A DNA stretch of 64,000 nucleotides, taken from Sphingomonas_R arantia. Lineage in GTDB: Bacteria; Pseudomonadota; Alphaproteobacteria; Sphingomonadales; Sphingomonadaceae. How positions within the stretch are numbered: position 1 is the first letter of the stretch; each line of letters begins with the position of its first letter. The notes under the pieces are model-generated. The model had not been told where the DNA came from. It saw nothing but the letters and a program-made list of their open reading frames with translations, and did no database searches. The translations under genes and the position numbers were made by a program. The stretch spans positions 62,001-126,000 of the forward strand of contig NZ_JBHUGS010000003.1 of NCBI RefSeq assembly GCF_042682045.1, written 5' to 3'. This document shows, piece by piece, positions 42,528-51,909 of the stretch.

Positions 42528-45191
42528 TCATGATGCTGCCGCCTCGACGACCGGCAGGACCGCGACGTTGGCCCAGGCCTCGGACGGACGCTCGGTGAAC
42601 GCATAGGTAAAACTCGCCGCCGCGGCGCTTACCTGGATCGCCACTACCGGCCTGCCGCTGATCTGGCGTTCGATCAGGGCAACGGACAAATCGGGCAACA
42701 TCGAATTGGTCAGGATCGCGTCGATCATTCGGCCACCCGAAGCGACCTCCTGGCACCGAGCGACGATCAGGTCGACGGCAGCGGCGTCGTAGCGAAGCAC
42801 TGCATCGTAGTTCTCGGAGACGCGACGCACGACCCGGCCCAGTTGCAGCTCGACGATGTCACGCAACACGGGCAGCGACAAAGGCCGATATGGCAACACT
42901 ACGAGGCGTCCAAGCAACGCCGGCGGGAATACCTCCAGCAAGGGCGTGCGGAGCGCGCTGGCCAAACCATCCGCGGAAACTGCTTCGTCGTCCTCACATA
43001 GGGCCGTGATAAGATCGGTCCCGACGTTTGACGTCAGCAGGATCAGGGTATTGCGGAAGTCGATGTAGCGCCCTTCCGCATCCTCCATATATCCCTTGTC
43101 GAATACCTGGAAAAACATCTCGTGCACGTCGGGATGCGCCTTCTCGACCTCGTCCAGCAGCACGACCGAATATGGGCGCCGTCTCACCGCCTCGGTCAAC
43201 ACGCCGCCTTGGCCGAACCCGATATAGCCGGCCGGCGCGCCCTTGAGCGTTGAGACGGTGTGCGCCTCCTGGAACTCGCTCATGTTGATCGTAATGAGGC
43301 TGTCCTCACCCGAATAGAGAAGCTCCGCCAGCGCATGTGCGGTCTCGGTCTTGCCGACGCCCGAAGGGCCGCAGAGCAGGAAGACGCCGACGGGCTTGGA
43401 TGGATTGTCGAGCTTGGCGCGCGACGTGCGGATCCGCTTGGCGATAGCGTCCATGGCATGGTCCTGACCTACCACCCGCTGCTTGAGCCGGTCCTGTATC
43501 ACCAGCGCCGCCCCAAGTTCGTCCTTCACCATCCGGCCAACCGGGATCCCGGTCCAGTCCCCGACCACCGCAGCAACGGTATCGGCGTCGACTTCGCCGA
43601 ACACCATCGGCGTCTCGCCCCTCGCATGCGTTGCCGCGGCGATGGCTCGATCCAGATCGTCGTCGGGGGCGTCATTTGTACCACGGATCGCCGCGACCAC
43701 GGCCACCGCGTCGCGTTCCGCATGCCATTTCGCCTCCAGTGCCGTCAGCTTCTCCGCTGCGTCTGCAAGCGCCGCGTCGAGCGGCGCGATCCGCCCCCAA
43801 GTGGCATAGCGCCCCTCCGCCTCACGCCCAGCGACCTCACGCTCCACCTCAAGCAGCTCGATCCGGCGCCGTGCATCCTCTACCGCGGCCGGGGCCGCGT
43901 GCTGGGACACGGACACACGGGCAGCAGCAGTATCCAGCAGGCTTACCGCCTTGTCGGGTAGCTGGCGGGCCGGGATGTAGCGCTGAGACAGCCGCACCGC
44001 TGCCTGCACGGCTTCATCCAGAATGACGACATCGTGATGCTTCTCCACTGCGGCCTTGAGCGAGCGCAGCATGGCAGTCGCGCGGTCTAGGTCAGGTTCC
44101 TCGACTGCGATCGGCTGGAACCGCCGGGTCAGCGCCGGATCCCTTTCGAAATACTGGCGATACTCTGTCCAGGTGGTTGCTGCGATCGTACGGACGCGTC
44201 CACGTGCCAGAGCAGGTTTGAGCAGGTTGGCGGCGTCACCGGTTCCGGCCTGACCGCCCGCCCCGATCAGCGTGTGCGCCTCGTCGATGAAAAGAATGAT
44301 CGGGCGCGTTGAGCTTTCGACCTCGTCGATGATCTGTCGAAGCCGCTTCTCAAACTCGCCCCGCACACCGGCGCCAGCCTGTAGCAAGCCGATATCAAGC
44401 GCGTGGATGCTGACGTCAGCAAGCGATGGCGGGACGTCACCATCGGCGATCCTGCGTGCAAGCCCCTCGACGATGGCGGTCTTGCCTACGCCGGCTTCGC
44501 CGGTCAGGATCGGATTGTTCTGCCGCCGCCTCAGCAGGATATCTATTACCTGCCGGATCTCGGCGTCTCGGCCGACGATCTGATCGATCTCGCCTGCGCG
44601 CGCGCGCGCCGTGAGATCGATCGCATAACGAGCAAGCGCATCGCCGTTCGTCACCATAGGTGCAGCACCGCCAACCTCCGGCTCCGACGCTACGACACCA
44701 GCATCCGCCGTATTCTCGTTGGAAGCTCCGGTGATCGCGGAAAACTCCGCGCCCAGTCGGTCGATGGACACCTTGCTCCACTCCCCCGAAATCTGGAGAA
44801 GCAGGCCACGTAACGTAGGGGTCTTGAGCATCGCGAACAGCAGATGGCCTGACCGAACACGCGCAGCGCCGAACAACAGCGATGTGTATATCCAACCGCG
44901 TTCGATCGCTTCCTCGATCTGTGGCGAGAAATCGCTGACCGCGCTTGCGCCCCGCGGCAGGCGATCGAGCGCCGCGACCAGATCCAACGCGAGGGTCGCA
45001 TCATTAAGGCTGAAGGCGCTACGGATTGCGGCAACGTCGTTGCCCGCATCCTGGACCAGGACATGAAGCCAGTGCGCCAGCTCGACATAAGGGTTACCGC
45101 GCATCCGGCAGAAGCCGGTTGCGGTCTCGATCGCCTTCATTGCGGTCGGGTTGAGGCGGCCAAACAGGGCCGGCCGGCTGATATCGGTCAT
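42528..45191 (-). CDS. clpV: T6SS sheath-recycling ATPase ClpV/TssH
   Basis: The 887-residue protein has a Clp N-domain (about 10-150) and two AAA+ modules. The first has Walker A GEAGVGKT and Walker B ILFIDEAHTLIGAG; the second has GPSGVGKTETAHALAELL and VLLDEVEKAHPDV. The middle coiled coil is short, as in ClpV. It disassembles contracted TssB/TssC sheaths. The ATG at 45191, behind GGAGAG, overlaps the tssG stop by four bases. Confidence 0.95.
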   Translation of the reverse strand: MTDISRPALFGRLNPTAMKAIETATGFCRMRGNPYVELAHWLHVLVQDAGNDVAAIRSAFSLNDATLALDLVAALDRLPRGASAVSDFSPQIEEAIERGWIYTSLLFGAARVRSGHLLFAMLKTPTLRGLLLQISGEWSKVSIDRLGAEFSAITGASNENTADAGVVASEPEVGGAAPMVTNGDALARYAIDLTARARAGEIDQIVGRDAEIRQVIDILLRRRQNNPILTGEAGVGKTAIVEGLARRIADGDVPPSLADVSIHALDIGLLQAGAGVRGEFEKRLRQIIDEVESSTRPIILFIDEAHTLIGAGGQAGTGDAANLLKPALARGRVRTIAATTWTEYRQYFERDPALTRRFQPIAVEEPDLDRATAMLRSLKAAVEKHHDVVILDEAVQAAVRLSQRYIPARQLPDKAVSLLDTAAARVSVSQHAAPAAVEDARRRIELLEVEREVAGREAEGRYATWGRIAPLDAALADAAEKLTALEAKWHAERDAVAVVAAIRGTNDAPDDDLDRAIAAATHARGETPMVFGEVDADTVAAVVGDWTGIPVGRMVKDELGAALVIQDRLKQRVVGQDHAMDAIAKRIRTSRAKLDNPSKPVGVFLLCGPSGVGKTETAHALAELLYSGEDSLITINMSEFQEAHTVSTLKGAPAGYIGFGQGGVLTEAVRRRPYSVVLLDEVEKAHPDVHEMFFQVFDKGYMEDAEGRYIDFRNTLILLTSNVGTDLITALCEDDEAVSADGLASALRTPLLEVFPPALLGRLVVLPYRPLSLPVLRDIVELQLGRVVRRVSENYDAVLRYDAAAVDLIVARCQEVASGGRMIDAILTNSMLPDLSVALIERQISGRPVVAIQVSAAAASFTYAFTERPSEAWANVAVLPVVEAAAS

Positions 45192-46231
45192 GCTGCACTC
45201 TCCGTTATGATGTTGTGCGCAAGCCGGCGAGCATTCCCGCCGAGCCGTACGTCTGATCGGATGCGTTCTTGTTCGACGGGTCCGTTCCAGCTTGTCCAAC
45301 CAAGCCGAGCAGATCCGCCAAGTCGCGCGGGACGAATCGCTGCACCTGCGACGGCAAGCTCGATTTCCCATTCAAGATGGGGCGGCGCGAAGGCGTTGAT
45401 AGCTTCGGCCAACAGCACGTAGCGGGCACCGCCGGGGAGAAGCTCCTCGAGCTCCCGCGCGCTGGTGACGTAGACCACGACCTTAAACGCCTCATCTGCG
45501 GTGCAGATACGCCCGCCGGCGAGCGCCTCTCGACCGAGTCCGGCGAAACGCGTGCCTAGCCAACTACGGTCGGGAGGCGCCACGTCGCGCCACCGCTCCA
45601 CATGCTCGACGATCCGGACCGGTGACCGTATCAGATCGGACAGGGCGTCGGCGATCCCGCTGGGACTGCGCGGCGAGGCGAACAACGCTGCGTAGCGAAG
45701 CCGGGCCTTGACGCGAAAGGCATTCTCGATGGCGGCACCGTCCAGAGCGCCGGTAAGCGCCGCGACCTTCTCGCCAAAGTCATCATCGTCCGGCCTGTCA
45801 GCACTGGCGGCGGGCACGCTGCTCGCCCACGCCCGGTAGAAGAGTTGCAGCATCCGAGCTGACAACACATCCAGGAACCGCCCGAACGGCTGCTGATGGC
45901 CATACCTCTGCTCAGAAGAGGCATATTCGGTGAGGTGGAGCGGCAGCGGTCCCATAGGCCCAGTCAGCCCGAACCAGTTTCCCGCAATGGTCGCCTGCGC
46001 ATCGCCTATGGAGATTGCGTTCAGCGTTGCGGCGGGGAAGGCCAACGAAGGGGTGTGAACCAGCGCGGCGATATCATCGTCCGGTCGCTTCGCATTACCG
46101 ATCCGCGGCAGCTCCGGCGCACGCGCCTCCGCACCGCGCAGCAACGCTAACGGCGAGATGCTGGAGACAGCTACGGCCGCGCGCCGGAGGTAACTCAGAT
46201 GGTGGGACGCTGGCCGAGGCGCGGAGGCCAT
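45188..46231 (-). CDS. tssG: T6SS baseplate protein TssG
   Basis: The 347-residue protein matches TssG: LAFPAATLNAISI, NWFGLTGPMGPLPLHLTEYA (the family hallmark), LDVLSARMLQLFYRAW, and a C-terminal REL/LPGGARYVLL region. TssG joins TssE, TssF and TssK in the baseplate wedge. Its start overlaps the end of tssF by 37 bases and its stop overlaps clpV. Confidence 0.93.
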   Translation of the reverse strand: MASAPRPASHHLSYLRRAAVAVSSISPLALLRGAEARAPELPRIGNAKRPDDDIAALVHTPSLAFPAATLNAISIGDAQATIAGNWFGLTGPMGPLPLHLTEYASSEQRYGHQQPFGRFLDVLSARMLQLFYRAWASSVPAASADRPDDDDFGEKVAALTGALDGAAIENAFRVKARLRYAALFASPRSPSGIADALSDLIRSPVRIVEHVERWRDVAPPDRSWLGTRFAGLGREALAGGRICTADEAFKVVVYVTSARELEELLPGGARYVLLAEAINAFAPPHLEWEIELAVAGAAIRPARLGGSARLGWTSWNGPVEQERIRSDVRLGGNARRLAHNIITESAA

Positions 46232-48066
46232 GAGGCGAAGATCCCTTGTTGGAGGCTTTCGAAGCTGGTCTCGGTGAAGCTGTTGATCCCGGCGAACTCC
46301 GAGAGGAAACGCTCCACGACCGCGCTGAAGAGATACATGCGGCCATTGTCGTAATTGGCTTCGTCCAACGCGATCCGCAGATGGGTGCCCCGCACGAAGG
46401 CCGGTCGGCTGCGGTCGGGGACGCGCCGCGAAACAGTCGACGAATGGATCGCACGAATCCCGTCAACCTGCCGCTGCAGTTCCGCATCGTCGGTCTGGCC
46501 GTACAGTGCCAGATGATTGCGCAAGACGTCCGGACTTCCGTTCGGATCGTTTGCAAAGCCAGTATAGTTAGGCGTCAGATGTGCGATCACCCGCCATGCC
46601 GCATCACCAATTCCAAGCGGCGGTCGTGGCCTGGTAGGCGCGCGCAACAGGGAGATCGCCCTTACCGGGATACCGTCGGCAACCAATGGTGCACCGTCCG
46701 TCCGTACCGTCGCGGCGAGTTCGCGGTTCGTGACGAGCGCCCGTACCGACAGTTCGGAGACTTCTTCCAGCTCCTCTGGTTGCCCCGGCGAGGTGAGGCT
46801 GATCCACGTCTCCGAGCCGATATAGTCGTTGCGACGGCGTATCCGCTGTTCGCGGGTCGACATCCGCCGGTGACGTATGCGGGTAACGAAGAACAGCGCC
46901 TGGCTCCAATCGTAAAACTGCCCGGCATAGTCGTAGAGCGGACCGACCTGCCGGACATCGTTTACCTGGCGGCCGTGCGCCTTTACGTCGAGCAGCCGGT
47001 AGACTTCGAAGTCCAGCGGCCGTGCGCGATCGGCGATCACCTGCCGTTCGTGGTCGAAGGTGCTGATCTGCACCCGATCAAGCTGCTTTTCGAACAGATT
47101 GACGGCCGGGGTGGCGAATAAGCGCAGGTTTGTGGAGGACACGGCGCCCGCAAGCGCAGGCACGGCGCGGCGAAACAGGATAATGATGTCGCATGCGTCC
47201 GCAGCGTCCAACCCGGCAAACGCGCGTTTGAGTCCGTCTAGCCTGATGAACTGGAAGCGTTCGGCGCAGGCAAAATACTCGGCCAATATGCGATAGCCGC
47301 GATGAGAGCGGAGATCGGCGGGAAGCAGCGCGCAATCGTCCGCGAACCCGTGCTGCTGTGGTAGCGGAAGCCGAACGCCGCCACTTGCGGCCGCCGCACC
47401 CGGCGCAACGGCCATGACCGCGACCGCATCGCCGATCAGCTGACGGTAGAGCTCGCCCGGTACGGCGCCAGCGCCGTCGAGATAAACAGGAAGGGAATCG
47501 ATCGAGATGCCGTCCAGTCCCGCACCGCCGGTCGTGCGGAGCCGGATACGTAAACCGGCTTCGACCGTCTCCCCGGCGGGCGCACTTTGCACATAAGGTG
47601 CCACTGCAGTCCGCGAACGAAGATATTCGACCTCGTCGACCCGGATCGGCCAGAGAGTGACGGGATGGCCGGTACGGAACACGACCGAGGTGGTATCGCG
47701 GTCGCCGGCAACGGCGTGCAACCGCGTCTCACGCGGGACTTCTACGCCGGCGGCAAGTCCGCTGTCACCATCCCTGGGCTCGAAGCCAACGATGCAGAAG
47801 GAGGGCGTCGGCGCGAGATAGTGCGGCTGGATTGCACTCAGCAGATGCTGCGTAAAGTCGGGAAACTGATCGTGGAGCTTAAGCTGTACCCGCGCGCCAA
47901 GGAAGGCGACCCCTTCCAGTAGGCGTTCCACGTGCGGATCCACATCCGTCGGCGCGCCTACGCCCAGGCGCCCTGCCACGGTCGGATGCTCCTCGCCGAA
48001 CTGACGCGCCGTTTCACGCAAGTGGACGAGTTCGTCATTGTAGGCTTGCAGCAGACGGGGATCCAT
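46195..48066 (-). CDS. tssF: T6SS baseplate protein TssF
   Basis: The 623-residue protein has the TssF opening MDPRLLQAYNDELVHLRETA and RQFGEEHP, then DPHVERLLEGVAFLGARVQL and the long conserved body with FGMHKNRL absent and FIRLDGLKRAFAG present. TssF is the large wedge subunit of the T6SS baseplate. ATG 48066 overlaps the tssE stop; a GTG three bases earlier is an alternative, and GAGGG stands at the right distance for the ATG. Confidence 0.93.
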   Translation of the reverse strand: MDPRLLQAYNDELVHLRETARQFGEEHPTVAGRLGVGAPTDVDPHVERLLEGVAFLGARVQLKLHDQFPDFTQHLLSAIQPHYLAPTPSFCIVGFEPRDGDSGLAAGVEVPRETRLHAVAGDRDTTSVVFRTGHPVTLWPIRVDEVEYLRSRTAVAPYVQSAPAGETVEAGLRIRLRTTGGAGLDGISIDSLPVYLDGAGAVPGELYRQLIGDAVAVMAVAPGAAAASGGVRLPLPQQHGFADDCALLPADLRSHRGYRILAEYFACAERFQFIRLDGLKRAFAGLDAADACDIIILFRRAVPALAGAVSSTNLRLFATPAVNLFEKQLDRVQISTFDHERQVIADRARPLDFEVYRLLDVKAHGRQVNDVRQVGPLYDYAGQFYDWSQALFFVTRIRHRRMSTREQRIRRRNDYIGSETWISLTSPGQPEELEEVSELSVRALVTNRELAATVRTDGAPLVADGIPVRAISLLRAPTRPRPPLGIGDAAWRVIAHLTPNYTGFANDPNGSPDVLRNHLALYGQTDDAELQRQVDGIRAIHSSTVSRRVPDRSRPAFVRGTHLRIALDEANYDNGRMYLFSAVVERFLSEFAGINSFTETSFESLQQGIFASWPPRLGQRPTI

Positions 48067-48593
48067 CACTGGCCCTCGAAGAACGCAGCGCCGGTATCGA
48101 CGTCGACATCGGTACGGATTTCAACCGGCATGGCCTGCACCGCGGCGGCTACGTCACCGCGGATGATGAAGCTGATGCTGTTCGGTCGAGAAGCCTCCTC
48201 GGCAGGCTCTACTTCGAGCGTGCCACGCTCGATACGCGGCTCGAACCGGGTGATCGCCTCACGCATATCGCGCGCGCGGGTCTGCACCCCGTTCCTGGTC
48301 AGCAACGTTCCGCTCAGATCCCCGAGACCGTAATTCAATGTCGACGTCATCACTTCGGGTACGCTGGACAGGTCCTGCACCGCGTGAAGGTTGGTCGTGT
48401 TGAGAAGCGCGGTAAGCTCGCGCAACAGCGTGGTCCGCAAGGACGCTTCGTTAAGCCGCGCAGCCTTTGGTACCGCGCGTGACGGCCTGCCCCCGATCAC
48501 GGCGGCACGACCTGCGTCGCCGTCCGACCATCCACTCAGCCCGTTTTCCGCGACCAGTTTGTCGAACACTGTCGGACCGATCCGCGACTTCAC
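48066..48593 (-). CDS. tssE: T6SS baseplate protein TssE (gp25-like)
   Basis: The 175-residue protein has the gp25 pattern: LRTTLLRELTALLNTTNLHA, LNYGLGDLSG, AITRFEPRIE and the closing beta segment. It starts at a GTG that overlaps the tagJ stop (GTGA). TssE is the baseplate piece on which the sheath grows. Confidence 0.9.
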   Translation of the reverse strand: MKSRIGPTVFDKLVAENGLSGWSDGDAGRAAVIGGRPSRAVPKAARLNEASLRTTLLRELTALLNTTNLHAVQDLSSVPEVMTSTLNYGLGDLSGTLLTRNGVQTRARDMREAITRFEPRIERGTLEVEPAEEASRPNSISFIIRGDVAAAVQAMPVEIRTDVDVDTGAAFFEGQ

Positions 48594-49396
48594 GAAAGCG
48601 ACGTGAAACGAATGGTGCGGAAGGACAAGATGCCGATGTCCTCCCCCGTACTGGTCGTCCAGACGCGTTGACCGAGGCCGCGAACGGGGTCCGTCCCATG
48701 CCAGTCGGTCCGTCGCCCTAGACGGAGAGCGAGGTCGTCCTGCAACTCGGTGTCGGGATAGCGTGCAGGCAGCAGCGCCGCGACTGCCCCCCCGTCCCGC
48801 AACCTGATCTCGACCGGCAGCCACACGGTATCACGCAGGTCGACGGGGCCCTCGCTCTTGATCTGCTCGACCACGCAGAAAGGCATCAGTCCCCAACGAC
48901 CCGCGATGATCGCCTCGAATGCCGGACCAAAGCGGCCATCGCCGTCGAACATGTAATCGAACGGCCGGCCGTCGACGTCGCCTGGCGCATCTGGTGATGC
49001 ATCGAAGGCGCGTGCCCGCATTGCCGCCGCGCTGTGCGCATCAGCGGCAAACGCATCGGCTAGGTCGCTCACCCAACCGGGTGACGCACGCAACAGCGGC
49101 GCAGATGCCCCGCCGCCGCATGCGTCACGGCGCGCGACCTCGCCATCGATCGCCTGGTTGTACGCAAGGCTAAGCATCCGGGCGTCCGGCGACAGCTCGG
49201 CGAGCATCTTGAGCTGAGCACGCGCCTTCTCCCATGCGCCCTCGACGCACAGGATCTGAAACAGGAACATGCGTGCACGCTGGTCGCCCGGAACGGCGCG
49301 CAGCCGATTTCGTAGGATCTCGATCGTCCCGGCGATATCGCCTAAGTCTTGCTGGGTGTCTGCCGTCATATGCTGACGTCGCGCCTCAAGGGTCAT
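48590..49396 (-). CDS. tagJ: T6SS accessory protein TagJ (ImpE)
   Basis: The 268-residue protein has the ImpE pattern: N-terminal TPR-like repeats (LRAVPGDQRARMFLFQILCV, WEKARAQLKMLAELSPDARM) and a C-terminal domain with AIIAGRWGLMPFCVVEQIKS and VWLPVEIRLRDGG. In studied systems TagJ binds TssB and modulates ClpV action. ATG 49396 with AAGGATG upstream is preferred to ATG 49369. It is coupled to tssE. Confidence 0.88.
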   Translation of the reverse strand: MTLEARRQHMTADTQQDLGDIAGTIEILRNRLRAVPGDQRARMFLFQILCVEGAWEKARAQLKMLAELSPDARMLSLAYNQAIDGEVARRDACGGGASAPLLRASPGWVSDLADAFAADAHSAAAMRARAFDASPDAPGDVDGRPFDYMFDGDGRFGPAFEAIIAGRWGLMPFCVVEQIKSEGPVDLRDTVWLPVEIRLRDGGAVAALLPARYPDTELQDDLALRLGRRTDWHGTDPVRGLGQRVWTTSTGEDIGILSFRTIRFTSLS

Positions 49397-49502
49397 GTTG
49401 CATCCTTGCTGTCGAAAGCCGCCGGAATGCCTTCCCCCCCAATAAGCCGCTGTCGCGCTTCGCCCTGATTTCAAGCGGGGGCTCGGTCCGTTACTATTGT
49501 CA

Positions 49503-51074
49503 TCATCCAGACGGGATCGGCGGCACGGGACGCGTAGGCTTTGGCGGCGGCGGCAAAGCCCGTGTTGGCCTGGGAGGTCGCAACGGAGACGGCATCAGCG
49601 CAGGGGACGACAGCGTCGGACGTTTCAAACCTGCTTCCAGCGTCTTTATGAGATCGAGACCTTGTACGGAAAGCCTTGGCGTCGCAGTCACACCCGCGAA
49701 CTGGACACTCACATGATCGAGCAGGGCCTCGGATCCATCGGGCCTCTTGGTGATGATGTTCAATTCCTTGGCCAGTGCATGCGTGTCCTTGAAAACGCTC
49801 AGAAATTGCCGGAAGAAGGCGAGGGCGAGCGCACCGGCGCCGCCTTGCCATGCCGGTCCGGCAGGATTGACGCGCAAAGCGGTCTGGACCTGTGACTGCG
49901 ACCCGCCAGCTACCGAGAATGCGCCATTATAGCCGGCCAACGCCACGCCAAGATTTAGGAGCAGAGTGATGCTGCGATCGGCGATCAGCACCGAATCCGA
50001 CCTGTCCTCCTGTGTCCTGAGTGCCGCCAATCTTATCTCGACGTCACGCAACTGGTTCAGGCCATCCCTAGAGCGCTTCCAGGCGCCAGAAATAGTGGTC
50101 GTGCCGCGAAAGCCGTGCCGTCTCCCGGACGTCTCCTTCCACTTGCCGTCGATCTCGCCGCCGAGCAGCGTAACGACGCTGCGCTCCAGCTTCCCGATCT
50201 CGGACTGGTCGGATTGGTTGGTCCCTGTGATACCATGGTCCGCACGGTACGCCTCGATCGCCTGGAGCAGCTGGTAGAGCTGTGATCCCAATCGTTCGGC
50301 ATGGCTGTTCAAGTGCCCGAGCTTGCCCTTGTAGGCGTTGAGCTCACTCTTGATTCGGGTGAAACCGGGGAATGGGTCGCTCCCTACCACCGTGGCAATC
50401 TTACCCACCGTCAACGCATGCGCCGCCGCACCAGCGATCTGCGATAGTCGGCCGACCGCTTTCCCGCGATCATAGGCTTGGGCAAGCCGTTCGATTTCGG
50501 CGATAACGCGGAGACGGCTCTCGTCCGCGGTTCTATAGGACTCAGAGAACTTCTTAGAAAGATCGGCGACCCCGCGCCCAAGTGCGACGATCAGCAGACC
50601 AATCGACACACCAGCTGTTGGCGGAGCGATGCCTGCTGCAATCCCAGCTGCTGCCAACGACACCGAGATGCGCGCGAGCTCCTTGCCGCTGTCGTCCCGG
50701 TAATCCCTCCAGGCCGACGATATGCGCATGCTAGCCCTGATCGCATCGACCACAACCTTTGTCAGGATCGGTATGGAACGCCGCATGACGTGATCGACCC
50801 GAGCGCGCAGAGCTGGGTCCGCACGACTGTTATCGGTAATTGACCTGAACAAGCCCTCTTGCAATGCCAGGCGAATGGCGCCCGCCAGCTTCACCTGAAC
50901 GTCGTTGTTGAGAACAGCGTTGGCAAGAAATCGTGCCCTGATCGGCTCGGGCATCGCGACGCCAAAGCGGATCGGTATCTGATGCAGGCTAGCATGCAGG
51001 CCCTCTGGCTGCATCCCTCGAAGAATATCGCCTAGGTTACTGTCGTATAACAGGAAAGTTGGATCCGTTGCCAT
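49503..51074 (-). CDS. Unrecognised 523-residue protein in the T6SS operon, candidate effector
   Basis: This protein lies between a WHH-motif gene and tagJ, where most tss operons have nothing. It starts MATDPTFLLYDSNLGDILRG behind GGAGAGG. It is helical, with a strongly hydrophobic stretch at about 136-169 (ISVSLAAAGIAAGIA, then GVSIGLLIVALG), further hydrophobic parts at about 360-385 and 425-440, and a Pro-rich tail (last 40 residues, many PP and RP pairs). I recognise no family. Hydrophobic segments within a soluble, helical protein beside hcp fit a membrane-acting T6SS cargo or its partner, but this is inference from position and composition only. Confidence 0.65.
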   Translation of the reverse strand: MATDPTFLLYDSNLGDILRGMQPEGLHASLHQIPIRFGVAMPEPIRARFLANAVLNNDVQVKLAGAIRLALQEGLFRSITDNSRADPALRARVDHVMRRSIPILTKVVVDAIRASMRISSAWRDYRDDSGKELARISVSLAAAGIAAGIAPPTAGVSIGLLIVALGRGVADLSKKFSESYRTADESRLRVIAEIERLAQAYDRGKAVGRLSQIAGAAAHALTVGKIATVVGSDPFPGFTRIKSELNAYKGKLGHLNSHAERLGSQLYQLLQAIEAYRADHGITGTNQSDQSEIGKLERSVVTLLGGEIDGKWKETSGRRHGFRGTTTISGAWKRSRDGLNQLRDVEIRLAALRTQEDRSDSVLIADRSITLLLNLGVALAGYNGAFSVAGGSQSQVQTALRVNPAGPAWQGGAGALALAFFRQFLSVFKDTHALAKELNIITKRPDGSEALLDHVSVQFAGVTATPRLSVQGLDLIKTLEAGLKRPTLSSPALMPSPLRPPRPTRALPPPPKPTRPVPPIPSG

Positions 51075-51162
51075 TGAGACCTCTCCGAACAGCGAGTCAG
51101 ACTTTCTAGGAGTAACACAATACTTAGGCGGATCACTGTCGATGTCACATCGGAAGAACCCA

Positions 51163-51852
51163 CTAGGACGCCTTCTTCCAGATTGGCTCCACCTCCCACC
51201 GATTGGGAAAATGCTTCATGACCTTACCCGCTCGAACGACTTCCCACATGTTTTCAGTGTAGGATATCGGACGGCCTCCGCGCAGGCTCATCTCGGCGAG
51301 GAAGACGATCTCCAACGCCCGGGCCTCGCTGACGGATATGATAGGTGTCTCGAAACTACCGTCCGTTTTCTTAGTATTTCTCGCCAGTCGCGACATCACG
51401 GAGTAAAGCGAATTCACGCTCTGCAGGCGCTTACGCTGATTGGCCGATACTCCTTTGATGGTGGACCAGCCATCATAGTTATCGTCAGGATCGTCGGATC
51501 GGAACTCCCCGCCGGGACCCTCGACAATATTCCACCCCTGCCACGTCAATCGTGAATGCACTTCGTCACGGGTCAGCAGGCGACCGGCCCTCATCTGGGC
51601 AACCGTCCCTCTTGGATTCGGGTCCGACACGATCTGGAGAAACAACTTAACCGCAGTCCAATGTTCCCCTCCAACCAATCCGTTCCATACCAGCCTAAGG
51701 CACTTCCAGGGAATAGTATGATGCCATGTCAGTGTAAAATCGGGCGTTACCGATGAATGCGTCCAGGTAGCCACGTCGCATCCCCGGTCCGAATTCGTAA
51801 GTAACCCATTGCTACCGAGTGCCAACGTAGAAGCTTCCTTGTCGATCAACAT
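51163..51852 (-). CDS. WHH-motif protein beside hcp, possible HNH/EndoVII-like nuclease
   Basis: The 229-residue protein contains LTWHHTIPWKCLRLVWNGLV at about 41-60, with Trp43-His44-His45. The W-H-H run followed by a Pro and an aromatic/basic helix resembles the WHH class of the HNH/Endonuclease VII superfamily, whose toxins include T6SS cargo. Later WNIVEGPGGEFRSDDPDDNY and MWEVVRAGK are also conserved-looking. There is no signal peptide. It lies 57 bases downstream of hcp. The nuclease call is a motif-level guess; an immunity or adaptor role is possible. Confidence 0.6.
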   Translation of the reverse strand: MLIDKEASTLALGSNGLLTNSDRGCDVATWTHSSVTPDFTLTWHHTIPWKCLRLVWNGLVGGEHWTAVKLFLQIVSDPNPRGTVAQMRAGRLLTRDEVHSRLTWQGWNIVEGPGGEFRSDDPDDNYDGWSTIKGVSANQRKRLQSVNSLYSVMSRLARNTKKTDGSFETPIISVSEARALEIVFLAEMSLRGGRPISYTENMWEVVRAGKVMKHFPNRWEVEPIWKKAS

Positions 51853-51909
51853 TCATGCTGCGCGACCGGCCGTCCAGTGCGCAGCATGAGAATACGAAGT
51901 ATGTCCTGA

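Noticed and set aside
49503..51852. Classic VgrG-linked effector-immunity pair
   Set aside because: The genes sit by hcp, not vgrG, and the larger one does not resemble a known immunity protein, so only the looser cargo hypothesis is kept.
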